From: an uncultured Bacteroidales bacterium
GTDB lineage: Bacteria; Bacteroidota; Bacteroidia; Bacteroidales; WCHB1-69
Reading direction: 5' to 3'
NCBI GenBank assembly: GCA_937949745.1
Contig: CALECM010000105.1
Span: 62,001-126,000, forward strand
DNA: 64,000 bases
The notes below the pieces were generated by a model. That model was not told the origin of the DNA. It did not search any database and saw only the letters and a list, made by a program, of their open reading frames with translations. Of this stretch, positions 36,502 through 44,988 are shown in pieces. The translations under genes were made by a program, and so were the position numbers. The stretch's first letter is position 1; each line of letters begins with the position of its first letter.

Positions 36502-37769
36502 TGCGCTATATTTAAATAAGTGACTCCGACCAATTTATCATACAAACCGTTTTCGTCCTGTAAATAAATAAGTACGGTATATTCGTTCTGGGTTTGCCAG
36601 TGATTCCCTTCAATATAGGTCTCGTCAATCGTATCGGTTCCGTTCTTAACGTACACATACTGATAATTGTAATAACCCTGTTTAAGATAGAGCGCCGCTT
36701 CCCAGTAATTATTGACGGGATTATAGGATAATTTAGCATCTTTCCGGATATTCCAGTCCGTAAGTTCCCCGAATACGTAAATATCCCCACCCTGAAATTC
36801 AAAATCCGGACGTAAGGCGAAATGAGTCATGGCATAATCTTCACGGTTCTGGCCCGGAAAATCGTTATTCCTGAAATAACAACGCCCTTTCAGGGTCGTA
36901 TTGGTTTCATAAGCGCCGAAGGGACGGGCTTTATCTTCCATAATATAGGCCTGATTAACGCCGTCGGTGTATCCGAGAGATACGATCCTGTTACCGTTAT
37001 AGCGTAAACTACTGATATCGAAAGTTCTAAATTCTGCACCACCGTTCATAACATTTTCGTTATTATCATAATCAAAACTATATTCGCCGGGTACACCCGA
37101 TCTGTATTTCAGTCCGATAATGGCATTATCCCATCTGCCGTTCTGCATGATCGTAGCATTCAGGTATTGGGCGGGATTCCGGATGGAATAACTACCGCTG
37201 TTCACTACAAAATCTATTTCCTGTTTGGTGAACATATATTGTATGTCCGTCGCGGCGTGTACATTTCCCGAAATACCCACCTGTACCGGTTCCACGATCA
37301 TCATCCTTCTGGTTAAAACCGGGTTATCCTGGTTGTCATCGTAAACAAAGAGAATATAATTTCCTGATTTGGTTACTCTCATCTGATTCGTGGGAAATAA
37401 TAATTCATAATGCGTATAAGATTGTATGGTATTAAAAGAATAGGAGTAATCGGTAATCTCATCTTCCATAAAGCCATCCAGGTATTCTATAGGATTGAGG
37501 TCGGTAGGTTTCCAGTCGTGAGTACAATGAATGAGCGTATATTTAAGATAGCGGGATTCATTGGTGATATCATCGAAGGAAAGCCGTAACAAATCTTCAC
37601 CGTTTAACTTTATGATCGGCTGACCTAAATCGGAATCATTGACATTCAATTTGATGCTTTTAATTCCGGGAACATAAATGGCATTATCCGGTTTTATATT
37701 CCCGGGAATTTGTGAAATGGCATTGTAAAAGCAACCCATCACCCATAACAAGAGTATTATCTTTCTCAT
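36498..37769 (-). CDS. DUF5103 / type IX secretion system plug-domain protein
   Basis: 423 residues with a signal peptide (MRKIILLLWVMGCFYNAIS). The sequence is beta-rich and follows the DUF5103 pattern: an N-terminal Ig-like domain with LRLSFDDITNESRYLKYTL and HCTHDWKP, then GNYILFVYDD, then a C-terminal glycan-binding-like sandwich with DIYVFGELTDWN and YEAALYLKQGYYNYQYV. In T9SS structures the Plug protein occludes the SprA pore on the periplasmic side, and DUF5103 proteins carry that family name. It implies the organism has a T9SS, consistent with the cargo protein at 27-30 kb. A -7 box lies at 37826-37833. The overlap with the ROK gene suggests cotranscription. Confidence 0.85.
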   Translation of the reverse strand: MRKIILLLWVMGCFYNAISQIPGNIKPDNAIYVPGIKSIKLNVNDSDLGQPIIKLNGEDLLRLSFDDITNESRYLKYTLIHCTHDWKPTDLNPIEYLDGFMEDEITDYSYSFNTIQSYTHYELLFPTNQMRVTKSGNYILFVYDDNQDNPVLTRRMMIVEPVQVGISGNVHAATDIQYMFTKQEIDFVVNSGSYSIRNPAQYLNATIMQNGRWDNAIIGLKYRSGVPGEYSFDYDNNENVMNGGAEFRTFDISSLRYNGNRIVSLGYTDGVNQAYIMEDKARPFGAYETNTTLKGRCYFRNNDFPGQNREDYAMTHFALRPDFEFQGGDIYVFGELTDWNIRKDAKLSYNPVNNYWEAALYLKQGYYNYQYVYVKNGTDTIDETYIEGNHWQTQNEYTVLIYLQDENGLYDKLVGVTYLNIAQ

Positions 37770-37825
37770 AAAATACTATAAATTAATTTCTTAATGATTT
37801 CTTTCCATTAAGGCGCTTCGGATTT

Positions 37826-37833
37826 CAAATATA
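37826..37833 (-). promoter_or_regulatory. -7 box for the plug-protein/ROK pair
   Basis: TATATTTG on the minus strand, 57 bases before the ATG at 37769. Confidence 0.5.
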
Positions 37834-37953
37834 ATCTTTTTTATTTACTTCTAATTAACACAATTTTATACCCTTATTGATCTTTAATTTAAAAATCAAT
37901 TCTGATGTAAAATTCCGTTAAATACTCATTCATAACACCTGACAAAAAAAATG

Positions 37954-37961
37954 TATTTTTG
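37954..37961 (+). promoter_or_regulatory. -7 box for the SRPBCC-lptB pair
   Basis: TATTTTTG ends 18 bases before the ATG at 37980. Confidence 0.55.
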
Positions 37962-37979
37962 CAGCCTAAAGAAAAATAG

Positions 37980-38378
37980 ATGAAAGTAAACAGCCAAAAA
38001 GAAACCGTTTTCGCCGCGGCTCCTAAAATTTTTTCCTTAATCACCAATTGTAAAAATTTCGGGGAATTTCTTCCGGATCAAATAGAAAACTGGGAAGCAG
38101 GAGATGATTATTGTACATTCTCTTTTCAGGGCCTTATCACCTTAACATTGAGGATCGTGGAAAAAGAGGAATTTTCCAAAGTGGTTTACCGCGCGGAAAA
38201 CACCCAGAATATCCCGGTAACTTTTACCATCCAAATCGAAGACCTGGGCGAAGAATGCCTTATATGGATAGACTCCGAAATGGACCTGCCCATTTATTTA
38301 CAGGGTATGGTGAAAAAAACTTTCCAGAAATTTGTGGATGCCATTGTATTAAAGATCAAAATCGAGGCTGAAAAATAA
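37980..38378 (+). CDS. SRPBCC (START-like) fold protein
   Basis: 132 residues without a signal peptide. The start fits an SRPBCC fold ([20 protein letters not shown], a strand then helix containing the usual sequence before a phenylalanine-rich cavity). The order strand-helix-helix-six strands-long C-terminal helix is visible, with the last helix at [19 protein letters not shown]. These proteins bind hydrophobic ligands in a central cavity; the ligand here is unknown. It stands 5 bases upstream of lptB and is probably in the same transcript, which invites a link with lipid or LPS handling. That link is inference only. Confidence 0.75.
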   Translation: MKVNSQKETVFAAAPKIFSLITNCKNFGEFLPDQIENWEAGDDYCTFSFQGLITLTLRIVEKEEFSKVVYRAENTQNIPVTFTIQIEDLGEECLIWIDSEMDLPIYLQGMVKKTFQKFVDAIVLKIKIEAEK

Positions 38379-38383
38379 TTATC

Positions 38384-39115
38384 ATGAAAGGCAGGATCAG
38401 AACCGAGAAATTAATCAAAAAATATAAAAACCGTACGGTCGTGAACGACGTCTCTTTCGAGGTGGAACAAGGAGAGATCGTAGGACTTCTCGGACCTAAC
38501 GGAGCCGGAAAAACCACCTCCTTCTATATGATCGTGGGACTTATCAAACCTTTCTCCGGCGAAATCTTCCTGAACGAAGAAAACATTACGAACCTCCCTA
38601 TGTATAAAAGGGCAAAACTCGGAATCGCTTACCTGCCACAGGAAGCTTCCGTATTCCGTAACATGAGTGTGGAAGACAATATCAAAGCCATTCTGGAATT
38701 CACCGACCTTACCAAAGCGGAACAAAAGGATAAACTGGAAAGCCTCATCAGTGAATTCAATATTCAGAAAGTGCGTAAGAATATGGGGAACAACCTTTCA
38801 GGTGGAGAGCGGAGGCGGACGGAAATCGCACGATGCCTAGCTACCAATCCGAAATTTATATTGCTGGACGAACCTTTTGCCGGCGTGGATCCTATTGCGG
38901 TAGAAGATATTCAGAATATCGTAAGCAAGTTGAAAGAAAAGAATATCGGCATTTTGATTACCGACCACAATGTACATGAAACTCTTTCAATCACAGATCG
39001 TTCCTATCTTCTTTTCGAAGGCCGTATTTTAAAATCGGGAACCTCCGAGGAACTGGCCGCTGACGATTATGTTAAAAAAATATATCTGGGTAAGAATTTC
39101 GAATTGCGGAAATGA
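38384..39115 (+). CDS. lptB: LPS export ABC transporter ATP-binding protein
   Basis: 243 residues. All ABC motifs are present: Walker [12 protein letters not shown] near 35-45, the LptB-type Q-loop region [11 protein letters not shown] near 80, signature [15 protein letters not shown] near 138, Walker [14 protein letters not shown] near 160, and the switch histidine in ITDHNVHE near 195. LptB is the ATPase of LptB2FGC, which pulls lipopolysaccharide out of the inner membrane. The length matches (241 in E. coli). The permease genes are not nearby, as is usual in Bacteroidota. It is preceded by the SRPBCC gene. Confidence 0.95.
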   Translation: MKGRIRTEKLIKKYKNRTVVNDVSFEVEQGEIVGLLGPNGAGKTTSFYMIVGLIKPFSGEIFLNEENITNLPMYKRAKLGIAYLPQEASVFRNMSVEDNIKAILEFTDLTKAEQKDKLESLISEFNIQKVRKNMGNNLSGGERRRTEIARCLATNPKFILLDEPFAGVDPIAVEDIQNIVSKLKEKNIGILITDHNVHETLSITDRSYLLFEGRILKSGTSEELAADDYVKKIYLGKNFELRK

Positions 39116-39160
39116 CAATAAAAAATATTAAATATCAGAGACTTATTACATTAGTGGAAT

Positions 39161-39195
39161 TATTTTTGCTGGGATAATATTTTTGTATATATTTG
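39161..39195 (+). promoter_or_regulatory. Cluster of three -7 boxes before secDF
   Basis: TATTTTTG at 39161-39168, TATTTTTG at 39178-39185 and TATATTTG at 39188-39195 all match TAnnTTTG. The secDF ATG is at 39258. Which one is used cannot be told. Confidence 0.45.
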
Positions 39196-39257
39196 CAGGC
39201 TTAAAAAAAATCAATTGAGAATAAAATAGAATATTAATAATCAAATAGATAAAAAAA

Positions 39258-42200
39258 ATGCGTAACAAAGGTCTAGTTCTTTTCTTTACAATACTCATTG
39301 CATTAATCTGCGTGTATTGCCTGTCTTTTACCTTCGTAGCCAGCTCTGTGGAAAAAGATGCCAGAAAATATGCAGAAGAAAATCTCACCAATCCGTCCAC
39401 CGAACAATATATTGTACAGACGGCAGCGGGAGACCCCATGTATGAGAAACAATTGAGAGATTCCATCTATAATGACAGTGAAAGTCATTACCTGACGGTT
39501 ATGAAAGATTCTTCCGTATTTTTCGGAATGACCTATAAACAGGTAAAATACAAGGAATTAAACCTGGGTCTGGATTTAAAGGGAGGTATGAATGTTACGC
39601 TGGAAATCTCCATTCCGGATGTAGTGAAAAGTCTGGCTATCAATACCGAAGACGAGCTTTTCGAGAATACTTTTAACAAAGCCTTACAACGTTATAATGA
39701 AACCAACGGAGATTTTATCGATATTTTCGTACAAACATTCAATACCGAAAAAGCCGCTTTAGGCTTAAATAACGCTACTCTCCGTACTTATTTCGGAGAC
39801 AGGTCGGGGATCAAAAACGCTTCTGACCAGCAGATCAGGGATTTTATCAGGACGGAATCCGACGGAATTGTGGACAGGACCTTTAAGATATTACGTACCC
39901 GTATCGACCGTTTCGGTGTGGCGCAACCTAATATCCAGCGCCTGCAGGGAGGACGTATTTTAGTGGAACTTCCGGGTATCAAAGAACCGGAACGTGTAAC
40001 CGACCTTTTGAAAAGTACGGCGAAACTGGAGTTCTGGGAAGTATATAATGATCCGTTTAACGGAATGCCTATCCAGGAAGCTTTCAGGCAGGCAGATATC
40101 AAACTCGGGGAACAATTAAAGTTACAGGAAACGCGGGAAGCGCAGCAGGAAGTTGCGGTAGCCGATACAGCCGTTACCGAATCAGATGCTGCATTCGGCC
40201 TCGATTTCGATGATGAAGACGAAGATGAAGAATTCGAGGAAACATACGGATTAGGACCGATCCTCAGTAAAGCGGTTCCCGGCAACGACGGTATTTCCAT
40301 AGGCTATTTCCGTGAAGCCGATATGAAAGAAGTTGAAAGATTACTTCCACAATTACAAAGGATAATGGGCGGAAATAATGTTGTCTTCTATTGGGGAAGC
40401 GCGGACCGGAATTTCGGTAACGCATACCCGCTTATTCCTTTAAAGAAAAACAATGACCGTATCGGTCCAAAACTGAGTTCCGAAACCATCGGAGGCGCAA
40501 GGATCATCCGTTCCGCCCGTCAGGATATAGACCAAAATAACCGTATAATAGTCAATATGTCGATGGAAGACCAGGCTACGGACGAATGGAGAAAGATCAC
40601 CAAAGCCGCTGTAGATAACAAAACCAAATCGACTTATATCGCGATCGTACTTGATAATTTCGTTTATTCCTATCCGGGTATCAGAAGTGAAATTCCGAAC
40701 GGAAACTCCGAAATCTCAGGTAATTTCTCTATTGAAGAAGCGAAGGACCTTGCTACGGTCCTCAATTCAGGAAACCTGGAAGCGCAGGTAAATATCGTAC
40801 AGTCCGAAGTTGTCGGACCAACCCTCGGTAAAGAATCAATCAGCGCCGGATTATTGTCAGCGGTACTGGCCTTCCTGTTGGTACTGGTCTATATGTTCCT
40901 GTACTATAGCCGCGCAGGTCTTGTAGCCGACATAGCATTGTTTACCAACGTATTCTTTATATTGGGAATCCTTGCATCTCTGGGAGCCGTACTAACATTA
41001 CCCGGTATCGCCGGTATCGTACTTACTCTGGGTATGGCTGTGGATGCCAACGTAATTATCTTCGAACGTATACGTGAAGAAATACGTGCGGGTAAGGGAA
41101 CCCGGATGGCCGTAGAAGAAGGATATAAAAACGCCTATTCCGCCATTATTGACGGTAACGTCACGACCTTGATCACAGCCATCGTGCTTTATATTTTCGG
41201 GTCAGGTCCGATCCAGGGATTTGCCACCACTCTTATTATCGGTATTTTATCCTCCCTGTTCACGGCGATCTTCATTACGAGATTAATTTTCGAAACCCAG
41301 CTCAAAAAAGGAAGAACTCTGAAATTCGGTAATAAATATACTATTAACGCTTTCACAAATACCCATTTTGATTTCCTGAAGACCAAGAAGATATTCTATA
41401 CACTTTCCGGTACATTGATAGTGGTATGTATTATCTCTTTCGCTACTCTCGGACTTAGTCCCGGTATTGATTTCACGGGAGGAAGAAATTATGTGGTACG
41501 TTTTGACCAGGAAGTTTCCACAGCAGATGTCAGAGAAGCGGTTGCGGAAGAATTCGGAGGTAATCCGGAAGTAAAAACTTTCGGTGGAAACGACCAGGTA
41601 AGGATCACGACCAACTATAAGATCGACAGCAACGATCCTGCCATAGACAAAGAAGCTGAAGTGAAATTATATAATGCCTTAAAAGGCTTTTATGCGAAAT
41701 CGGATATTTCCGAAACCGATTTTACGCAACAGATGGATCCGCGTGGTATCCAAAGTTCACAAAAAGTACAACCTACTATCGCACGTGAGCTTTTAGGAAA
41801 TGCCATCTGGGCCGTCGTGATCTCTTTGATCCTCATATTTGCCTATATTGCCATAAGGTTTAAAAACTGGCAATTTGGTCTCGGAGGGGTAATCTCACTG
41901 GTACACGATGCCCTGATCACGATAGGATTATTTTCACTTTTCTATAAAGTGATGCCTTTCTCCATGGAAATCGACCAGTCATTCATCGGGGCTATCCTTA
42001 CCGTAATCGGTTATTCTATCAATAACGTAGTGATCATTTACGACAGGATCAGGGAAAACCTTGCACTTTATCCTAAACGTGACAATTACGTTAATTTCAA
42101 CTCTGCTGTTAACAGTACCTTGGGCAGGACCGTGAATACGGCCGGGACAACCATTGTGGTGTTATTAGCTATCTTTATTTTCGGCGGGGAAGTGATCCGC

Positions 42201-42335
42201 GGATTCGTTTTCGCGATGGGCGCCGGTATCATAATCGGTACTTATTCAGGGATCTTTTTCTCCACTCCTTTGGTGTATGATTTGTTAAATATCAAAGGGA
42301 ATAAAATAAAAAGAGCGAAAACAAAACTTAAATAA
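39258..42335 (+). CDS. secDF: Fused protein translocase subunit SecDF
   Basis: 1025 residues in one chain, as in most Bacteroidota. The SecD half has an N-terminal membrane helix, LNLGLDLKGGMNVTLE near 112, the P1 periplasmic domain, and membrane segments with TLGMAVDANVIIFERI. The SecF half begins near 700 with FTGGRNYVVRF and has VIGYSINNVVIIYDRIREN. It uses the proton gradient to complete export of proteins through SecYEG. An acidic insert (DFDDEDEDEEFEE near residue 315) lies in the P1 region. It is the likely export partner for the many secreted proteins of the window. Confidence 0.97.
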   Translation: MRNKGLVLFFTILIALICVYCLSFTFVASSVEKDARKYAEENLTNPSTEQYIVQTAAGDPMYEKQLRDSIYNDSESHYLTVMKDSSVFFGMTYKQVKYKELNLGLDLKGGMNVTLEISIPDVVKSLAINTEDELFENTFNKALQRYNETNGDFIDIFVQTFNTEKAALGLNNATLRTYFGDRSGIKNASDQQIRDFIRTESDGIVDRTFKILRTRIDRFGVAQPNIQRLQGGRILVELPGIKEPERVTDLLKSTAKLEFWEVYNDPFNGMPIQEAFRQADIKLGEQLKLQETREAQQEVAVADTAVTESDAAFGLDFDDEDEDEEFEETYGLGPILSKAVPGNDGISIGYFREADMKEVERLLPQLQRIMGGNNVVFYWGSADRNFGNAYPLIPLKKNNDRIGPKLSSETIGGARIIRSARQDIDQNNRIIVNMSMEDQATDEWRKITKAAVDNKTKSTYIAIVLDNFVYSYPGIRSEIPNGNSEISGNFSIEEAKDLATVLNSGNLEAQVNIVQSEVVGPTLGKESISAGLLSAVLAFLLVLVYMFLYYSRAGLVADIALFTNVFFILGILASLGAVLTLPGIAGIVLTLGMAVDANVIIFERIREEIRAGKGTRMAVEEGYKNAYSAIIDGNVTTLITAIVLYIFGSGPIQGFATTLIIGILSSLFTAIFITRLIFETQLKKGRTLKFGNKYTINAFTNTHFDFLKTKKIFYTLSGTLIVVCIISFATLGLSPGIDFTGGRNYVVRFDQEVSTADVREAVAEEFGGNPEVKTFGGNDQVRITTNYKIDSNDPAIDKEAEVKLYNALKGFYAKSDISETDFTQQMDPRGIQSSQKVQPTIARELLGNAIWAVVISLILIFAYIAIRFKNWQFGLGGVISLVHDALITIGLFSLFYKVMPFSMEIDQSFIGAILTVIGYSINNVVIIYDRIRENLALYPKRDNYVNFNSAVNSTLGRTVNTAGTTIVVLLAIFIFGGEVIRGFVFAMGAGIIIGTYSGIFFSTPLVYDLLNIKGNKIKRAKTKLK

Positions 42336-42417
42336 AGTAAACTTTTTGGTATTTGTCATGTCAGAATATTTTCTTATCTTAGCGGACTAAAATCGCAATT
42401 AGAAAATATTAACAAAC

Positions 42418-44934
42418 ATGAACATATATAAATCCTTAATGATCTGTATAAGTGCCTTCTTGTTAGGTACTTATACTTTGAATGCCCAAACATTGAGAGA
42501 TGCCGATTATGCCTTCAAGCATAACCAATATGAAAAAGCGCTCGAAGATTATAAGAAAGGGATCAAAAAAATCAGCAAGAACCAGGTTGAAGTAAGAAGG
42601 GTAACTTTCCAGATTGCCGAATGTTACCGTATTATGGGCGACCTGAAAAGAGCGGAACAGCAGTATCTCAGACTTGAAAAAAGGAATTATCAGAAAGATA
42701 ATCCGATGATCCTTTTCCATTTAGGCAGTATTTATAACCTACGTGGAGAATATGACCAGGCCTTAAAATACTATACCGATTTCAAAAAAAGAGCGCCTGA
42801 TAATGAGCTTATCGACGCCCGGATCGAGGGTTGCCAGAAAGCCAAAATGTGGATTGAGAATCCTACCCGTTACGAAGTTGAGAATCTCAAAAAATTCAAT
42901 ACCAAACAGAACGAATGGGCTCCCCGCTGGGGAAATCCTGAAAAAATGAACCAGATCATTTTTACATCCAATCGTGAAGGATCGGTAGGAAAGGGCACTG
43001 ACCAGTGGACAGGCGGATTTTTTTCAGACCTTTACAGATCCGATAAACCGAAAAGTAAAAATACTGAATGGCCGGGCGAATGGTCTCCGGTATTACCTTT
43101 GGATGAAGGAGAGAAAGTGAATACAGCCGTAAATGAAGGAGAAGCATCCGCCAACAGGAAAGGCGGCGTTATTTATTTCACCCGTTGTCCGCAGGATAAG
43201 AAAAAAGTAATGGGATGTTACATCTATTCTTCCACCAAACGCGGTAAATCCTGGAGTGATCCTGAAATCGTGGAACTGGGTCCCGACTCATTCAATTATG
43301 TGCATCCATTTATCATGGACAATGAATTAACACTTTACTTCGCATCGAATATGCCGGGAGGACAGGGAGGTTATGATATTTACAAAGCTACCCGTACTAA
43401 AAAATCCGGAAAATTTACTTCCATTACCAATTTGGGGCCGAAAGTGAATACTATTGGACAGGAAGTTTTCCCTTCCATGAGGAACGATACGACCTTGTAT
43501 TTCTCTTCCGACGGTCACGTGGGAATGGGTGGATTAGACATTTTTTCGTCCGCACTCAAAAACGGACAATTCCAGGAACCGGAAAACCTGATGTCGCCTA
43601 TCAATTCCAGTTACGATGATTTAGGCATTATATTTGATGAAACCGAGGCGCTGGATCCGCTTTCCAAATCGCCTTATATGGCAAAAGGATTTTTCTCATC
43701 CAACCGTCCCGGCGGACGGGGAGGTGACGACATATATTACTTCATCTTACGTCCTGTAGTATTTACTTTAGCCGGATTTGTAAGAGACGACGCTACCCTG
43801 CAATATATCGACGGCGCCGAAGTAGAAATTATCGGATCGGACGGTTCTTCATACAAAACCCAAACCGACGTTAAAGGTTATTACTATTTTGATAAGACCA
43901 AGATATTGGGTAACGTAACTTACAACATGAGAGTTACCAAACCTAAATACTGGGAAGAAAATAATACGGCTGTACAAACTACGGTCGGACTTACGGAAAA
44001 TACCGATTTAAAACAGGATTTCAGGCTTACCCCGATTCCGGTGGAACCTATCGTATTACCGGAAATACTTTACCCTTTCAACAGTGCCGAACTTAAACCG
44101 CAATACAAGGATTCGTTGTTGTATCTCTATGATATTATGGTTAAGAATCCAACCCTTGTGGTTGAATTACGTTCCCACACCGACTACCGCGGCTCGGACG
44201 AGTTTAACGAAGAACTTTCTCAAAGAAGGGCGCAGGCATGTGTGGATTTCCTTGTCAACGAAAAAGGAATCGATCCGGAAAGAATCGTACCGAAAGGTTA
44301 CGGGGAATACAGACCCAGACGATTTACCCAGGATTTACATTACCGTTTTGAAGGCAAAACCTATACTTTCCCGAAAGGAACGGAGCTGACCGAAGCCTAT
44401 ATCACCGCATTACCGTCCAAAGGTGAACAGGAAGCAGCCAATGCTTTGAACCGGCGTACGGAGTTTATCGTATTGCGTAGTGATTTTGTACCCAAAGGAG
44501 ACAGTATCGGAAGAGTTACCGGTCCGATCAGGGTGGTTCAGGAAAGAAGTGTTCCTATTAATATGACCAATGATGTGGTTAAAGGAACCTGTATAGCAAA
44601 CGGTAAATCGTTTGATTTTGAAATCGCTCCCGGAAGTAATGAAATACACATGAGTTATACCGCTGCGACCCAATTTTTACGTGAAATGATAATCACGGTA
44701 TCCGACTTTGAGGAAAAAGAAAAAGCGATTAAACAGGAAGATGGTTCCATCATCGAAAATTCTGTTCTTTATCTCAGTGAATTAAGAATCGGTGATGATT
44801 ACGCGGAAAATGTACCGGTAATCATTAAGAAAGGTCTTTCTTCTACCTTTGTGATCGGAGAAAATTATATTAAGGATGAATGGGGACAATATAGAATAGA
44901 CACCTCACGCAATCTGCTTATCTTCGACAAATAG
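42418..44934 (+). CDS. porE: PorE-like OmpA-family T9SS anchor protein with extra C-terminal domain
   Basis: 838 residues with a signal peptide (MNIYKSLMICISAFLLGTYT). In order: TPR repeats (about 25-150), WD40/PD40 propeller (about 160-440; repeated YFASN, YFSSDGH and FFSSNRPGG motifs), a carboxypeptidase-regulatory-like sandwich (about 445-535), and an OmpA-type peptidoglycan-binding domain (about 547-685; ELRSHTDYRG, LSQRRAQACVDFL, RIVPKGYGE). This is the layout of Porphyromonas PorE, which anchors the T9SS to the cell wall. The protein then continues for about 150 residues that resemble a retropepsin-like fold without the catalytic aspartate (see findings). The gene ends in a hairpin shared with mutS. 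Confidence 0.85.
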   Translation: MNIYKSLMICISAFLLGTYTLNAQTLRDADYAFKHNQYEKALEDYKKGIKKISKNQVEVRRVTFQIAECYRIMGDLKRAEQQYLRLEKRNYQKDNPMILFHLGSIYNLRGEYDQALKYYTDFKKRAPDNELIDARIEGCQKAKMWIENPTRYEVENLKKFNTKQNEWAPRWGNPEKMNQIIFTSNREGSVGKGTDQWTGGFFSDLYRSDKPKSKNTEWPGEWSPVLPLDEGEKVNTAVNEGEASANRKGGVIYFTRCPQDKKKVMGCYIYSSTKRGKSWSDPEIVELGPDSFNYVHPFIMDNELTLYFASNMPGGQGGYDIYKATRTKKSGKFTSITNLGPKVNTIGQEVFPSMRNDTTLYFSSDGHVGMGGLDIFSSALKNGQFQEPENLMSPINSSYDDLGIIFDETEALDPLSKSPYMAKGFFSSNRPGGRGGDDIYYFILRPVVFTLAGFVRDDATLQYIDGAEVEIIGSDGSSYKTQTDVKGYYYFDKTKILGNVTYNMRVTKPKYWEENNTAVQTTVGLTENTDLKQDFRLTPIPVEPIVLPEILYPFNSAELKPQYKDSLLYLYDIMVKNPTLVVELRSHTDYRGSDEFNEELSQRRAQACVDFLVNEKGIDPERIVPKGYGEYRPRRFTQDLHYRFEGKTYTFPKGTELTEAYITALPSKGEQEAANALNRRTEFIVLRSDFVPKGDSIGRVTGPIRVVQERSVPINMTNDVVKGTCIANGKSFDFEIAPGSNEIHMSYTAATQFLREMIITVSDFEEKEKAIKQEDGSIIENSVLYLSELRIGDDYAENVPVIIKKGLSSTFVIGENYIKDEWGQYRIDTSRNLLIFDK

Positions 44935-44947
44935 GTCCGAAATATCA

Positions 44948-44988
44948 CAAGAAAAAAGGGAAATAAATTTTATTTCCCTTTTTTCTTG
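44948..44988. terminator. Bidirectional terminator overlapping the mutS stop codon
   Basis: 20-base arms (44948-44967 and 44969-44988) are perfectly complementary around a single T, rich in A and T with a CCC/GGG centre. They lie between the convergent PorE-like and mutS genes. The right arm encodes the last residues of MutS (KKKGK), so the terminator is embedded in the gene end. Confidence 0.75.
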
